Shown here piece by piece: positions 1-8,304 of a DNA stretch of 64,000 nucleotides. The notes beneath the pieces are model-generated. The model did not search any database. It was not told the origin of the DNA and saw only the letters and a list, made by a program, of their open reading frames with translations. The position numbers were made by a program, and so were the translations under genes. Position 1 is the stretch's first letter. Each line of letters begins with the position of its first letter. The stretch comes from AC-32 sp963704005 (GTDB lineage Bacteria; Actinomycetota; Thermoleophilia; Gaiellales; Gaiellaceae): assembly GCA_963704005.1 (NCBI GenBank), contig CAVPGJ010000004.1, forward strand, positions 372,001 through 436,000, read 5' to 3'.

Positions 1-45
1 GGCCGGCCGCTCGCCGTACTCCGGCTGCACGGGCTCGCTCGCCAT
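1..45 (-). CDS. Possible start of a truncated minus-strand gene
   Basis: An ATG on the minus strand opens a reading frame that runs off the left edge after 15 codons (begins M-A-S-E-P-V-Q-P). It is too short to recognise. The only support is an open frame in the expected direction and a purine-rich stretch just upstream. It may be chance. Confidence 0.2.
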   Translation of the reverse strand, partial: MASEPVQPEYGERPA

Positions 46-83
46 CCCCGGCGGATTGTTCTGCACGGCGCGGATGGGACGCC

Positions 84-100
84 TCGTCCCGAACGGATGA
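84..100. promoter_or_regulatory. Degenerate copy of palindrome TCATCCG-N3-CGGATGA upstream of amidotransferase
   Basis: TCGTCCC-gaa-CGGATGA: the right arm is perfect and the left arm matches at five of seven positions. Better copies lie at 7114, 12422 and 13729. A weak -10 box (CATAGT, 123-128) sits between this site and the ATG at 137, so the palindrome would lie at or just upstream of the -35 region. Operator function is inferred from recurrence and position only. Confidence 0.35.
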
Positions 101-136
101 TGCCGTGGCCGCCGGCCGCAGCCATAGTGGCGGGGC

Positions 137-997
137 ATGTGCCGCTGGCTCGCATATTCGGGATCCCCGGTGAGCATCGAGACTCTGCTCTACAAGCCCG
201 AGCACTCGCTGATCGACCAGAGCCTCCATTCGCGCCTCGGCGCTGAGACCACGAACGGAGACGGCTTCGGCGTCGGCTGGTACGGCGACGGCGACGGCCC
301 GGGCGTCTACCGCAGCATCGAGCCGGCCTGGAACGACCGCAACCTCCGCGACCTGGCCGGCCACATCAGCTCCCCGCTCGTGTTCGCCCACATCCGGGCG
401 GCGATCGGGTCGGCCGTGCAGGAGACGAACTGCCACCCGTTCCGATATGGACGGTGGCTCTTCATGCACAACGGGTTCATCGGCGACTTCCAGAAGGTGA
501 AGCGCGACCTGGTGCTTGCCGTCGACCCATCGCTGTACCCGTCGATCGAGGGCTCCGCCGATACCGAGGTCCTCTTCTACCTGGCGCTCACGTTCGGGCT
601 CGAGGACGATCCCCCGGCAGCCGTGGCGGCGGCGGTCGGCCTGATCGAGGAGGTCGGCCGGAAGCATGGCGTCGACCATCCGATCCAGATGACCGTCGCC
701 GTCACCGACGGCGCGAGCATCTGGGGCTTTCGCTACTCGAGCCAGCGCGACTCGAGGTCGCTGTTCTACTCGACCGACGTGCCGACCCTGCAGGCGCTGC
801 ATCCCGACGTCGAGATCCTGGCCTTGCTCTCGGAGGAGTCGCGGCTCATCGTCTCGGAGCCGCTGCGCGACCTCCCGGGGGCATGGAACGAGGTGCCGGA
901 CTCGAGCTGGGGCGTGGTCCAGGAGGGCCAGGACGAGCTGCATCCGTTCGAGCCGAAGGCGCCGGCGAAGTCCGTATCGGTAAGCACCGACGCGTAG
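137..997 (+). CDS. Class II glutamine amidotransferase (YafJ/EgtC-like)
   Basis: A 286-residue protein starting Met-Cys-Arg-Trp; after Met removal Cys2 would be the N-terminal nucleophile of an Ntn-type glutaminase, as in PurF, GlmS and YafJ/EgtC relatives. The glutamine-binding features H-I-R-A (about residue 85) and the H-N-G-F-I-G-D-F segment (about residue 110) are present. The domain stands alone, with no synthetase or isomerase fused, so the acceptor of the released ammonia is unknown. EgtC-like gamma-glutamyl hydrolysis is possible, but no ergothioneine genes are nearby. There is no convincing Shine-Dalgarno; CATAGT eight bases upstream of the ATG suggests a leaderless transcript. The next gene starts 12 bases downstream. 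Confidence 0.85.
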   Translation: MCRWLAYSGSPVSIETLLYKPEHSLIDQSLHSRLGAETTNGDGFGVGWYGDGDGPGVYRSIEPAWNDRNLRDLAGHISSPLVFAHIRAAIGSAVQETNCHPFRYGRWLFMHNGFIGDFQKVKRDLVLAVDPSLYPSIEGSADTEVLFYLALTFGLEDDPPAAVAAAVGLIEEVGRKHGVDHPIQMTVAVTDGASIWGFRYSSQRDSRSLFYSTDVPTLQALHPDVEILALLSEESRLIVSEPLRDLPGAWNEVPDSSWGVVQEGQDELHPFEPKAPAKSVSVSTDA

Positions 998-1009
998 GAG
1001 CCCGGGCGC

Positions 1010-1336
1010 GTGCTCATCATCCTCGCCTTCATCCTCCTCTTCCTCCTGCCCTCGCCATGGAACCTGATCGGCTTCCTCGTCGCCATTCCGCTCTGGTTCG
1101 TCGAGCTGCTGGCGTGGAACCGGACGGTCAAGCACCGGCGGCGGGTGGTGGGAGTGCAGACGCTGATCGGGAAGGACGCGACCGTGACCGAGCCGTGCCA
1201 CCCGAGCGGGCAGGTTCGCCTCGACGGCGAGATCTGGGAGGCGCGCTGCGACGCCGGCGCCAACCCGGGCGACACGGTGCGCGTCGTCGGGCGCGACGAC
1301 CTCAAGCTCGTCGTCGAGCCGGTCTCCGCCGCCTAG
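1010..1336 (+). CDS. Small NfeD-like membrane protein with OB-fold
   Basis: 108 residues. Residues 2-35 form two closely spaced hydrophobic segments, followed by a basic stretch (K-H-R-R-R) and a soluble part (about 45-105) resembling the NfeD C-terminal OB-fold: it opens with the typical L-I-G-K-D-A-T-V and contains G-Q-V-R-L-D-G-E-I-W-E-A followed by a G-D-T-V-R-V-V turn. NfeD proteins usually partner with SPFH/stomatin proteins or a membrane serine protease; neither is adjacent. The GTG start lies 12 bases after the amidotransferase stop, so co-transcription is likely. The specific role is unknown. Confidence 0.7.
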   Translation: MLIILAFILLFLLPSPWNLIGFLVAIPLWFVELLAWNRTVKHRRRVVGVQTLIGKDATVTEPCHPSGQVRLDGEIWEARCDAGANPGDTVRVVGRDDLKLVVEPVSAA

Positions 1337-1342
1337 CAGGCG

Positions 1343-2014
1343 TCAGAGCCGCGGGTAGGAGATCACGAAGCCGAGGGCGAGGGCGAGCAGCACCAGGGCA
1401 AGGGCGAGGACGGACGTACGGACGCTGTGGGCCCGGAAGCGCTGGCTGAGGGCGATCAGGAAGAGGACGGTCGCGAGCAGAACGGTCGTGCGGACGTAGT
1501 GGTCGCCGTTCTCCCTGGCGTCCGTGCCGTGCGTGAAGGTGGCCGAGGCCTGTGCATTGAGCGCCGCCGCCCGGGTGAGGTCGGCGTTCCGGTACTGCGG
1601 CATGAAGAGCGGGCCGAGTGGCGCGGATGGGTTGTGAAGCGGGTCGGTCTCGAGCCAGGCGCGGAAGGCGGGCCGGTACTCGAGACGGAACCGCTTCTCG
1701 AACGCGGCGGCGGTCCGCTCCTGCCCGGTCAGCTTCGCCTGCAGCCACGAGTTGAGCGTGCCGGCGTCGTAGACCTGCTCCTGACCGGCGCGCGATTCGT
1801 GAGCGTTGGCCTCGAACCGGAGCTTCGACGCCTCCCCGTAGAGCTTGGCCTCGTGGCCGTCCCAGAGCGCTGACTGATAACCGCTCCACGCGGTCGCGAT
1901 CGCGACGAGCGCGAGCAGCACCGCCTCGGCGATCTCGACCCACGGCCTGCCGTGGCTGCCTCCGCCGTGCTCGTGCAGCTCGTGCGCGATCTCGACGTTC
2001 GCCGATTCAGGCAT
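1343..2014 (-). CDS. DUF4337-like membrane protein
   Basis: 223 residues, converging on the NfeD-like gene with six bases between stops. A hydrophobic segment at about 27-47 (W-V-E-I-A-E-A-V-L-L-A-L) is followed by a charged, probably coiled region rich in E, A and R, then two C-terminal membrane helices (about 165-220). This one-plus-two topology with a polar middle matches DUF4337-type proteins as I remember them. Early histidines (H-E-H-G-G-G-S-H) could bind metal, but that is speculative. Function unknown. Confidence 0.6.
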   Translation of the reverse strand: MPESANVEIAHELHEHGGGSHGRPWVEIAEAVLLALVAIATAWSGYQSALWDGHEAKLYGEASKLRFEANAHESRAGQEQVYDAGTLNSWLQAKLTGQERTAAAFEKRFRLEYRPAFRAWLETDPLHNPSAPLGPLFMPQYRNADLTRAAALNAQASATFTHGTDARENGDHYVRTTVLLATVLFLIALSQRFRAHSVRTSVLALALVLLALALGFVISYPRL

Positions 2015-2083
2015 CTGCCCGGGCGGCCGGTCGAGGCACGCGGGCCCGAGAGCCTGCGCGCCTCTTCCTGGCCACTGGCTGTT

Positions 2084-2605
2084 CTAGCGGGCCGCCTCGG
2101 CGGCGTGGGCGCCGATCGCGACGAGGTCGGCCGGATGCACCCACTCGTCCGCGAGCACGACCCCGTCGTTGGCGATGATCTTGTCACGGAGCGGAATCGC
2201 CCAACGGTGCTCGATCAGCGCCACCGCTGCGCTCGTCCCCTCAGGAATCGCGTCTTCGAGGAACCAGACGTCGGACTCGTCGAGCACGTGCCCGTCGGCG
2301 CCCTCCAGAGCGCCCGCCACCATCCCTGCCTCGACGTTCTCGTCGCCCATCCCGGCTCCGATCAGGGCTCCCACGATCGCGCCGAAGTCCTCGGCCTCTT
2401 CCGTGCTGAGGTCGCTGGTCTGGATCGTCTCGATCGCGCCGCGGTTGTTCGTGACGAAGATCATGTCGATCAGGCGGATGATGCCCTCGTCTTTGAGCCG
2501 CTCGATCTCCGGCATGATCTCGCCGTCGAACTGGATGCGGTCGAACCCCAGCACGAGCAGCTGCACGGGGCCGAACGGCAGCGTGGCCTTGTCCTTGTCG
2601 CTCAT
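2084..2605 (-). CDS. DUF6325 family protein (stress-type, DUF1269-like)
   Basis: 173 residues. The N-terminus G-P-V-Q-L-L-V-L-G-F-D followed by G-E-I-M-P-E-I-E-R-L and R-L-I-D-M-I-F-V is the signature of DUF6325 proteins, which act on unknown targets and often sit beside SHOCT proteins. A glycine-rich turn (A-L-I-G-A-G-M-G) lies near residue 85. Its ATG overlaps the TGA of the upstream SHOCT gene (ATGA), so the two are translationally coupled. No membrane segment, no catalytic motif recognised. Confidence 0.7.
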   Translation of the reverse strand: MSDKDKATLPFGPVQLLVLGFDRIQFDGEIMPEIERLKDEGIIRLIDMIFVTNNRGAIETIQTSDLSTEEAEDFGAIVGALIGAGMGDENVEAGMVAGALEGADGHVLDESDVWFLEDAIPEGTSAAVALIEHRWAIPLRDKIIANDGVVLADEWVHPADLVAIGAHAAEAAR

Positions 2606-2889
2606 GACCCACCTGCCAGCAGCTTCGCCTTCTGCACGTCGAACTCGGCCTGGGTCAGGATTCCCTGATCCTTGAGCTGGGCGAGCTTTTGAAGCTGCTC
2701 GATGTCGACCTGCGGGGCGGCCGGTGCCGCCGCCGGTGCGGTCGCCCCTTGCTGCGCCTGGAGGTCGGCGATCTGCTGGTCCTGGTCGTACTCGGCATCG
2801 CGGCCTTCCTGCGTCTTCTTCCCGGCGTGGTAGGCGACTCCACCCACCATGGCCGCCCGCATGAGAGGCCGTCGTCGTCGCATCATCAT
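2602..2889 (-). CDS. SHOCT-domain small protein
   Basis: 95 residues. The N-terminus has an arginine run and a short hydrophobic stretch (A-A-M-V-G-G-V-A-Y-H); the middle is a low-complexity Ala/Pro linker; the C-terminal 30 residues (I-E-Q-L-Q-K-L-A-Q-L-K-D-Q-G-I-L-T-Q-A-E-F) form a canonical SHOCT helix-turn-helix oligomerisation motif. SHOCT modules occur at the ends of many short bacterial proteins and mediate assembly. It is the first gene of a two-gene unit with the DUF6325 gene, sharing an ATGA overlap. Confidence 0.75.
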   Translation of the reverse strand: MMMRRRRPLMRAAMVGGVAYHAGKKTQEGRDAEYDQDQQIADLQAQQGATAPAAAPAAPQVDIEQLQKLAQLKDQGILTQAEFDVQKAKLLAGGS

Positions 2890-3085
2890 CTCGGTACCTC
2901 GCTTTCCACTGATGGCTCGGCTGCATCCACACTCGCTTCTGGAGCCGGTCGCCGCATCGCCCGGTTGGGATGAAGCCCACGTGCACCGCGGTCACCCCAT
3001 CCGGGCGATGTACGAGAATCTTGGGTCGCGCTTAGCTCTCGGCCAAGGCAACACGCAGGAGGTGTCGGGTGACGGCAGTCAGAAG

Positions 3086-4263
3086 ATGAAGTTGCCCTGG
3101 CACCGACACGGCCAGACACCCTCGACGAGCCCTGACGAGGCGCGGCAGGAAATCGCGCCGGGTGAGCTGCGGCAGCTGAGCACGGTGTTCGCGGCGCCGC
3201 CGTGGCTCGAGAACCTCGGTCACGCGGCCTGGCTTCTGGTCGGGCTCTTCGGGCTTCTCTCGCTCTCGCCTGGTTCCTCGCCGAGACCTACACGATCGGC
3301 GGTCCGGTCGTGGCCGCGACGATCGTGGCCACGGTGTCGATGCCCATCGTGGCGCGCCTCGCCCGGCACATGCCGCGCGCGCTCGCCGCGGTGCTCGTCC
3401 TCCTCGGGCTGGTGGCGATCGCCGCGGTCATCGTCGTGCTCGTGATCGGGGGCATCACCGGGCAGCACCAGCCGATCGCGGGCCACGCGTCGGAAGGCGT
3501 CAGCAAGGTGGAGGGATGGCTCAAGAGCCTCGGGGTCGACAAGTCGGGTGCCGACAGCGCAGGCGCCAAGGTCGAGGCCGACGTCCCGAAGATCATCTCG
3601 ACCCTGACCACCGGGATCGTCAACGGGATTCGCGGGCTGGCCTCGCTGGTGTTCGGGCTCTCGCTTGCAGCGCTCAGCCTGTTCTTCCTGCTCAAGGACG
3701 GCCCGTCGATGCGGGGGTGGGTCGACCGGCATCTCGGGGTGCCGACGCCCGTCGCGCGGACGGTCACCGGCGGCGTGATCAGGTCGCTCCGGGGCTACTT
3801 CCGCGGCGTGACGATCATCGCCGCCTTCAACGGCGTCGTGGTCGGCATCGGCGCCCTGCTCCTCGGCGTGCCGCTCGCCGGCACGATCGCCGTCGTCAGC
3901 TTCGTGACGGCGTACGTGCCGTTCATCGGCGCGTTCGTAGCCGGCGCGTTCGCCGTGATCATCGCGCTGGGCGCCAAAGGGACGGGCATTGCGATCGCCA
4001 TGCTCGTGATCGTGCTCCTCGCGAACGGGCTGCTCCAGAACGTCCTGCAGCCGTTCGTGATGGGCTCGGCGCTCGACCTCCACCCGCTCGTCGTCCTGGT
4101 GGCGACGATCGCCGCCGGGTGCCTCTTCGGGACGCTCGGCCTGATCCTGGCCGCGCCGCTTCTCTCGGCCGCGGTGCACATCACCCGCGACCTGGCGCGA
4201 GCGAAGGCACAGGCCGAAGCTCAGCCGAGCGGCGAGTCTTCCAGCGCGGCCGCGACGTCGTAG
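3086..4263 (+). CDS. AI-2E/PerM family transporter (apparent frame break near 3255)
   Basis: The main frame from about 3260 encodes an AI-2E (PerM/YdiK) family permease with roughly eight hydrophobic segments and the family's long polar insertion after helix 3, here carrying the G-I-T-G-Q-H and L-K-S-L-G-V-D segments. The expected N-terminus (Q-E-I-A-P-G-E-L-R-Q-L, then A-P-P-W-L-E-N-L, then the first helix) lies just upstream in another frame, starting at ATG 3086. Joining the two needs a one-base deletion or two-base insertion around 3250-3260, so I annotate the full gene as frame-broken. Family members export small molecules or act as Na+/H+ antiporters; the substrate here is unknown. Its 3' end overlaps the convergent CMD gene by 43 bases. 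Confidence 0.75.
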
Positions 4264-4610
4264 CCGATCGCGAGCCCGAGCCTCGGCGCTGCCGAGATCA
4301 CGCGTGCGGCGCCGAGCTCCGGCAGGACCGCGATCAGGCAGCCGACAAGCTCCTCGTCCGATATGTCGCAGGCGCGCGCTGACTCGAGCGCGTCGAGGTA
4401 CGACGGCGCCGCGGCGTCGACCGCGATCAGCGCCCCGAGGCGCACGAGCGCGTGCGACTTCGGGTCGAGCCCCGATTCAGAGAGATTCGCCCGCTCGCTT
4501 GCGAGCACGCCGTCGATGAAGGCATCGTCTCCGATCGCGAGCTTGCGCAGCGTGCACTCGTGGCTCTCCACCGAGTCTCTGATCTCACTCCCCTGAGCCG
4601 GAACATGCAT
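4221..4610 (-). CDS. Carboxymuconolactone decarboxylase-like (AhpD-fold) protein
   Basis: 129 residues, all helical in character. The core S-H-A-L-V-R-L-G-A-L-I-A-V-D-A-A-A-P followed by a helix ending A-R-A-C-D-I-S-D-E-E-L-V resembles the CMD/AhpD fold. The redox CxxC of AhpD is absent (the single Cys near residue 86 has no partner), so peroxidase-type chemistry is unlikely. It follows the LuxR gene by 23 bases and is probably co-transcribed with it. The Shine-Dalgarno lies inside a small inverted repeat (TCACCC-N5-GGGTGA, 4610-4626) that could hide it. Confidence 0.65.
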   Translation of the reverse strand: MHVPAQGSEIRDSVESHECTLRKLAIGDDAFIDGVLASERANLSESGLDPKSHALVRLGALIAVDAAAPSYLDALESARACDISDEELVGCLIAVLPELGAARVISAAPRLGLAIGYDVAAALEDSPLG

Positions 4611-4633
4611 CACCCTCCGGGGGTGAAGTTGCG

Positions 4634-6955
4634 TTAGAGCTCTTCTCGGCTGTCCGAGATGAGGACGCGCAGGTGCTCGGAGAGGCCGAGGCGACGCGCC
4701 TCGGCGATCGCGTCGCTGCGGCTCGAGACGCCGAGCTTTCGGTAGACCGAGATGGCCTGTGTCTTGATCGTGTTGCGCGAGACGAAGAGCTGCTCCGCGA
4801 TCTCGCGGAAGGAGAAATGCGTCGCGAGGAGCGGCAGGAGCCGAAGCTCGGCAGGGGTCAGGCCTCCGAGGTTTCCTTTCCGGTCGGACACGGTATGGGC
4901 CTCGCGCTGCAGCTCCTCCGCGCTCGCGGCCAGCATGGCCAGGCCCGGGGTCTGCGAAAGCACGTCGTCGATCTCCACCAGCAGCTCCTCGACTGCCGGC
5001 CGGTCGCGAAGCGTGACGAACCCGCGTCCGAGCTCGATCCTGGTCTGCACTGCGAGCCACGGGATCGCGATCGTGAGGTAGGGCAGCAGGTCCTGGGCGG
5101 CGGTGAGGCAGGCGCGTGCCTCGTTCCAATGGCCGCGATGGAGCAGTGTCTGGGCGCTCGCTGCGTTCTCGAGCGCCAGGACGGGAGCGCCCTCGACACC
5201 CGACGTGCTCACGAGCTCATGCGCCTCGTTGGCGAGCTCCTCCGCCCGCTCGTGCTCGCCGCGCTTGCCCGCGAGCAGCGCGCGTTCGGCGAGGGCGACG
5301 ACCCGCGTCTCGGTCGAGCCAAGCTCGGCGGCGCAATCCGCGGCGGAGGCGAGCACCGCGTCCGCCTCCTCGCCCCGGTCGAGCAAGAGGAGCGCTGTCC
5401 CCTGTGCGACCAGCGCGCTCGGGCGCCAGTCGCTTGTCGTCGGGAGGCCTTCCAGCGCGGCCTCCGCGTCGGCGAGCATCTGCTTCGCGCCCTTCCGGCA
5501 CAGCCAGGCCTTGAGCGCGCCTATCCGCGGCTCGAATGCGCGGCTCGGGGTTCCGTGGGCCGCCGCGTCGAGCCAGCTCCACGCTTGCTCCGAGCGCCCT
5601 CGCAGGGCATGGATCCGGGCACCGTGGAGGGCGACCGCCGGGTAGCGGTCGAGCAGCCCCGCGCGTTCGAAGCGCTGGAACCAGCGTTCGAGGGTCGTCA
5701 CCCGCCCCGAGTAGTAGACGGGGAACGCGATCGACGTGAGGATCGCGGCGGCCCGGTCCGTGTCTCCCGCCGCGTAGGAGTGCTCCAGCGCCGACTCCTG
5801 GTCGCCGGCTGCCTCGAACCAGTCTGCGGCCCGGCCGTGCAGCACCCGAACGAGGTCGGGCTCGGTCTCGGCGAGCTCGCGTTGCAGGAGCTCGCGGAAC
5901 AGGTGGTGATAGCGATACCACTCGCGCCGGTTGTCGAGGGGCACGAGGAAGAGATTCGCCCGCTCGATCTTCTCGAGCTCCTGTGCCGACCCTTCGTCCG
6001 CCAGCACCGCGTCGCAGAGCGGGCCGCACATCCGGTCGAGGATGGAGGTGCGGCGGAGGAACCTCAACGGTCCGGGGCGCAGGCGGGAGAGGTACTCCGA
6101 GTGGAAGTAATCCGCCACGTAGCGGTCGGCTCCGCCGAAGCGCGTCTCGCCGAGGCCGGTCTGCTCCGCGTCTCGGATCGACAGCGCGGCGAGGTTGAGC
6201 GCGGCGGCCCAGCCCTCGCACTGCTCGATCAGCTCCGCGGCCCGCGCTTCGCCGAGCGAGACGCCCGTCGCCCGCAGGAGCAGCTGTGCCTCGCGCTTGC
6301 TGAGCGCCAGCGCGTGGGCGCCGAGCTCGAGCAGCCTTCCGCTCGCGCGCAGCGGGGCGAGCGGCAGGGTCGGCGTCACCCGCGTCGACGCGACGAGCAT
6401 CGATCCCTCGACCTCGTCCTCCATCAGGGCCGCGACGGTCTCGAGCGCGCCGCGCGACCGCAGCAGGTTGAAATCGTCGAGCACGAGCACGATCGGGTGG
6501 CGCGCCGACAGCTCTGCGGCGAGCCGCGGGACTGCCTGCGACCAGAGCGCCGGCGTGGGGTTGCGAAGGGCATCGACGAGCCGTTCGTCGAGCGGCTGGT
6601 CGCGCATCAGCGCCGCGGCGATGTGGCGGAGCAGGACGACGGGGTCGTTGTCCCGTTCGTCGAGCGTGACCCAGGCGAAGGGGCGTGAGTCGCGCTCGGC
6701 CCACTGGGAGAGGAGGGTCGTCTTGCCGTAGCCGGCCGGCGCGACGACGGTCGCCACCGGGACCGTGGTCGTCGCCCGCAGCTTGTTGACGAGCACCGTT
6801 CGCGACACCACGCCGGGCCGAAGCGCAGGTGCCTCGACCTTCGACTCCAGGAACTCGAACGGCTGCTCCAGCGGCGCAAGCTCGAGATGGCGCTCTGCCG
6901 GCCCTCGGCGCGGCTTCGCTGCTGCCGACCCGTCTTTTCGCCCAGGCGGGGTCAC
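4634..6955 (-). CDS. MalT-like LuxR family ATP-dependent transcriptional regulator
   Basis: About 773 residues from GTG 6955; the frame stays open to 7066 but the extra N-terminus is low-complexity. The order is typical of LAL/MalT-type regulators: NTPase with Walker A (A-P-A-G-Y-G-K-T-T-L) and Walker B (I-V-L-V-L-D-D-F), a winged segment, a long TPR-like helical region, and a C-terminal LuxR HTH (L-T-P-A-E-L-R-L-L ... I-A-E-Q-L-F-V-S-R-N-T-I-K-T). It would integrate ligand binding and ATP to activate transcription. The HTH is close to the C-terminus, as expected. The inducer is unknown. The downstream CMD-like gene is a likely operon partner. A perfect palindrome at 7114 lies in its upstream region. 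Confidence 0.88.
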   Translation of the reverse strand: MTPPGRKDGSAAAKPRRGPAERHLELAPLEQPFEFLESKVEAPALRPGVVSRTVLVNKLRATTTVPVATVVAPAGYGKTTLLSQWAERDSRPFAWVTLDERDNDPVVLLRHIAAALMRDQPLDERLVDALRNPTPALWSQAVPRLAAELSARHPIVLVLDDFNLLRSRGALETVAALMEDEVEGSMLVASTRVTPTLPLAPLRASGRLLELGAHALALSKREAQLLLRATGVSLGEARAAELIEQCEGWAAALNLAALSIRDAEQTGLGETRFGGADRYVADYFHSEYLSRLRPGPLRFLRRTSILDRMCGPLCDAVLADEGSAQELEKIERANLFLVPLDNRREWYRYHHLFRELLQRELAETEPDLVRVLHGRAADWFEAAGDQESALEHSYAAGDTDRAAAILTSIAFPVYYSGRVTTLERWFQRFERAGLLDRYPAVALHGARIHALRGRSEQAWSWLDAAAHGTPSRAFEPRIGALKAWLCRKGAKQMLADAEAALEGLPTTSDWRPSALVAQGTALLLLDRGEEADAVLASAADCAAELGSTETRVVALAERALLAGKRGEHERAEELANEAHELVSTSGVEGAPVLALENAASAQTLLHRGHWNEARACLTAAQDLLPYLTIAIPWLAVQTRIELGRGFVTLRDRPAVEELLVEIDDVLSQTPGLAMLAASAEELQREAHTVSDRKGNLGGLTPAELRLLPLLATHFSFREIAEQLFVSRNTIKTQAISVYRKLGVSSRSDAIAEARRLGLSEHLRVLISDSREEL

Positions 6956-7113
6956 GGCGTGCCTGCGCCCGACTGAACTGGAACAACTCGGTTGTCGGTG
7001 GCCACCAGCCCTCCAATCGCCCCCCGGCCCATAGACCCTAGCCCCTGGGAAGGCTCGCCGCGCCAATCGCTGTCACAGCCTCGCGGACCGGCCCGGCCAC
7101 AGCTCTGGCCACG

Positions 7114-7130
7114 TCATCCGCTCCGGATGA
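7114..7130. promoter_or_regulatory. Perfect palindrome TCATCCG-N3-CGGATGA
   Basis: TCATCCG-ctc-CGGATGA lies between the divergent LuxR regulator (start 6955) and the membrane protein at 7165, 34 bases before the latter's GTG. The same arms recur at 13729 (perfect), 12422 (one mismatch) and 84 (two mismatches), all near gene starts. It is a candidate operator for an unidentified dimeric regulator; the adjacent LuxR protein is one candidate, by proximity only. Confidence 0.5.
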
Positions 7131-7164
7131 TGCGCCGGAGCCCTCGACCACGGAAGCTCGGCCC

Positions 7165-8292
7165 GTGGCTTGGCGCAGCTGGGTGCCGTGGACCTTGGTC
7201 GTGATCGCGGCGGTGATCGGCCTGGTCGCGGCGCTGAACGTCTGGGTGAAGCGGCAGGCCCTGAGCACCGACAACTGGACGAACGCGAGCTCGAAACTGC
7301 TCGAGGACGACCAGATCCGCGGAGCGCTGTCGGTCTACCTCGTCAATCAGCTCTACCAGAAGGTCGATGTGGCGGCCGAGCTCGAGAAGCGTCTCCCGCC
7401 TCAGGCGAAGGGGCTCGCGGCGCCGCTTGCGGGCGCGCTGCAAGATCCCGCCGTCCGCGCGACGAACGCGCTGCTCGAACGGCCGCGCGTCCAGGAGCTC
7501 TGGAAGCAGGCGAACCGTCGCGCGCACAAGGCGTTCATCGCGCTCCTCGACGGCAAGCACGAGCTGCTGGTCTCGACGAACGGCAATGTGGTGCTGGACT
7601 TACGGCCGCTCGTCAAACAGGTGGCCGAGCGCTTCGGGTTGAGCGGGGAACGGCTGAAGAAGCTCCCTCCCGACGCCGGGCAGATCGTCATCCTGAAAGG
7701 GAGCCAGCTCGAGACCGCGCGTCGCGGCGTGAAGGTGATCCGCGTGCTCAGCTACTTCCTCCTCTTCCTCGTGCTCGTCCTGTTTGCAGTGGCCGTCTAC
7801 CTGGCCGAGGGCCGGCGCCTCAGGCTGCTGATGGGCTGTGGGGTCAGCCTGCTCATCGTGGGGCTGATCGTGCTGGTCGTCCGCCGCTACGCCGGCAACT
7901 ACCTCGTCGACGCGCTGACGAACAACGCCGAGAACAAGGACCCGGTCAACAGGGTCTGGGCGATCGAGACGAATCTGCTGCGGAACGTCGGGATCAACAT
8001 CGTCATCTACGGCCTCGGCATCATGTTCGCCGCGTGGATCGCCGGCGCTTCGCGGGCGGCGACGTGGATTCGGCGCACGCTCGCGCCGACGATGCGCAAC
8101 CATCCGGTCGTCATCTACGGAGCCGTCGCGCTGCTGCTCTTCATCGTCCTGATCACAGGGCCGACCGATGCGCAGCGCATCTACCCGCTCCTGATCCTCT
8201 TCGGCTTCGCCTTCGGCGGCACCGAGGCGTTGCGGCGCCGGACGGAGCGCGAGTTTCCGGAGGCCGGCCAGGCGAGCGCACGCGCCGGGTGA
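7165..8292 (+). CDS. Conserved multi-pass membrane protein of unknown function
   Basis: 375 residues. One membrane helix at the N-terminus (residues 7-27) is followed by an approximately 165-residue external domain (A-L-S-T-D-N-W-T-N-A-S-S at its start, rich in Q, R and K), then four further hydrophobic segments (about 195-215, 222-243, 275-297, 315-335) and a basic tail. Similar proteins are widespread in actinobacteria, but I know no assigned function. GTG is the first standard start codon in a plausible position. The MBL-fold gene starts 12 bases downstream. Confidence 0.65.
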   Translation: MAWRSWVPWTLVVIAAVIGLVAALNVWVKRQALSTDNWTNASSKLLEDDQIRGALSVYLVNQLYQKVDVAAELEKRLPPQAKGLAAPLAGALQDPAVRATNALLERPRVQELWKQANRRAHKAFIALLDGKHELLVSTNGNVVLDLRPLVKQVAERFGLSGERLKKLPPDAGQIVILKGSQLETARRGVKVIRVLSYFLLFLVLVLFAVAVYLAEGRRLRLLMGCGVSLLIVGLIVLVVRRYAGNYLVDALTNNAENKDPVNRVWAIETNLLRNVGINIVIYGLGIMFAAWIAGASRAATWIRRTLAPTMRNHPVVIYGAVALLLFIVLITGPTDAQRIYPLLILFGFAFGGTEALRRRTEREFPEAGQASARAG

Positions 8293-8304
8293 GCGGCTCG
8301 CCCA

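Noticed and set aside
6956..7066. N-terminal extension of the LuxR regulator
   Set aside because: Low-complexity, no ribosome site, and the family starts close to the NTPase domain; GTG 6955 preferred.
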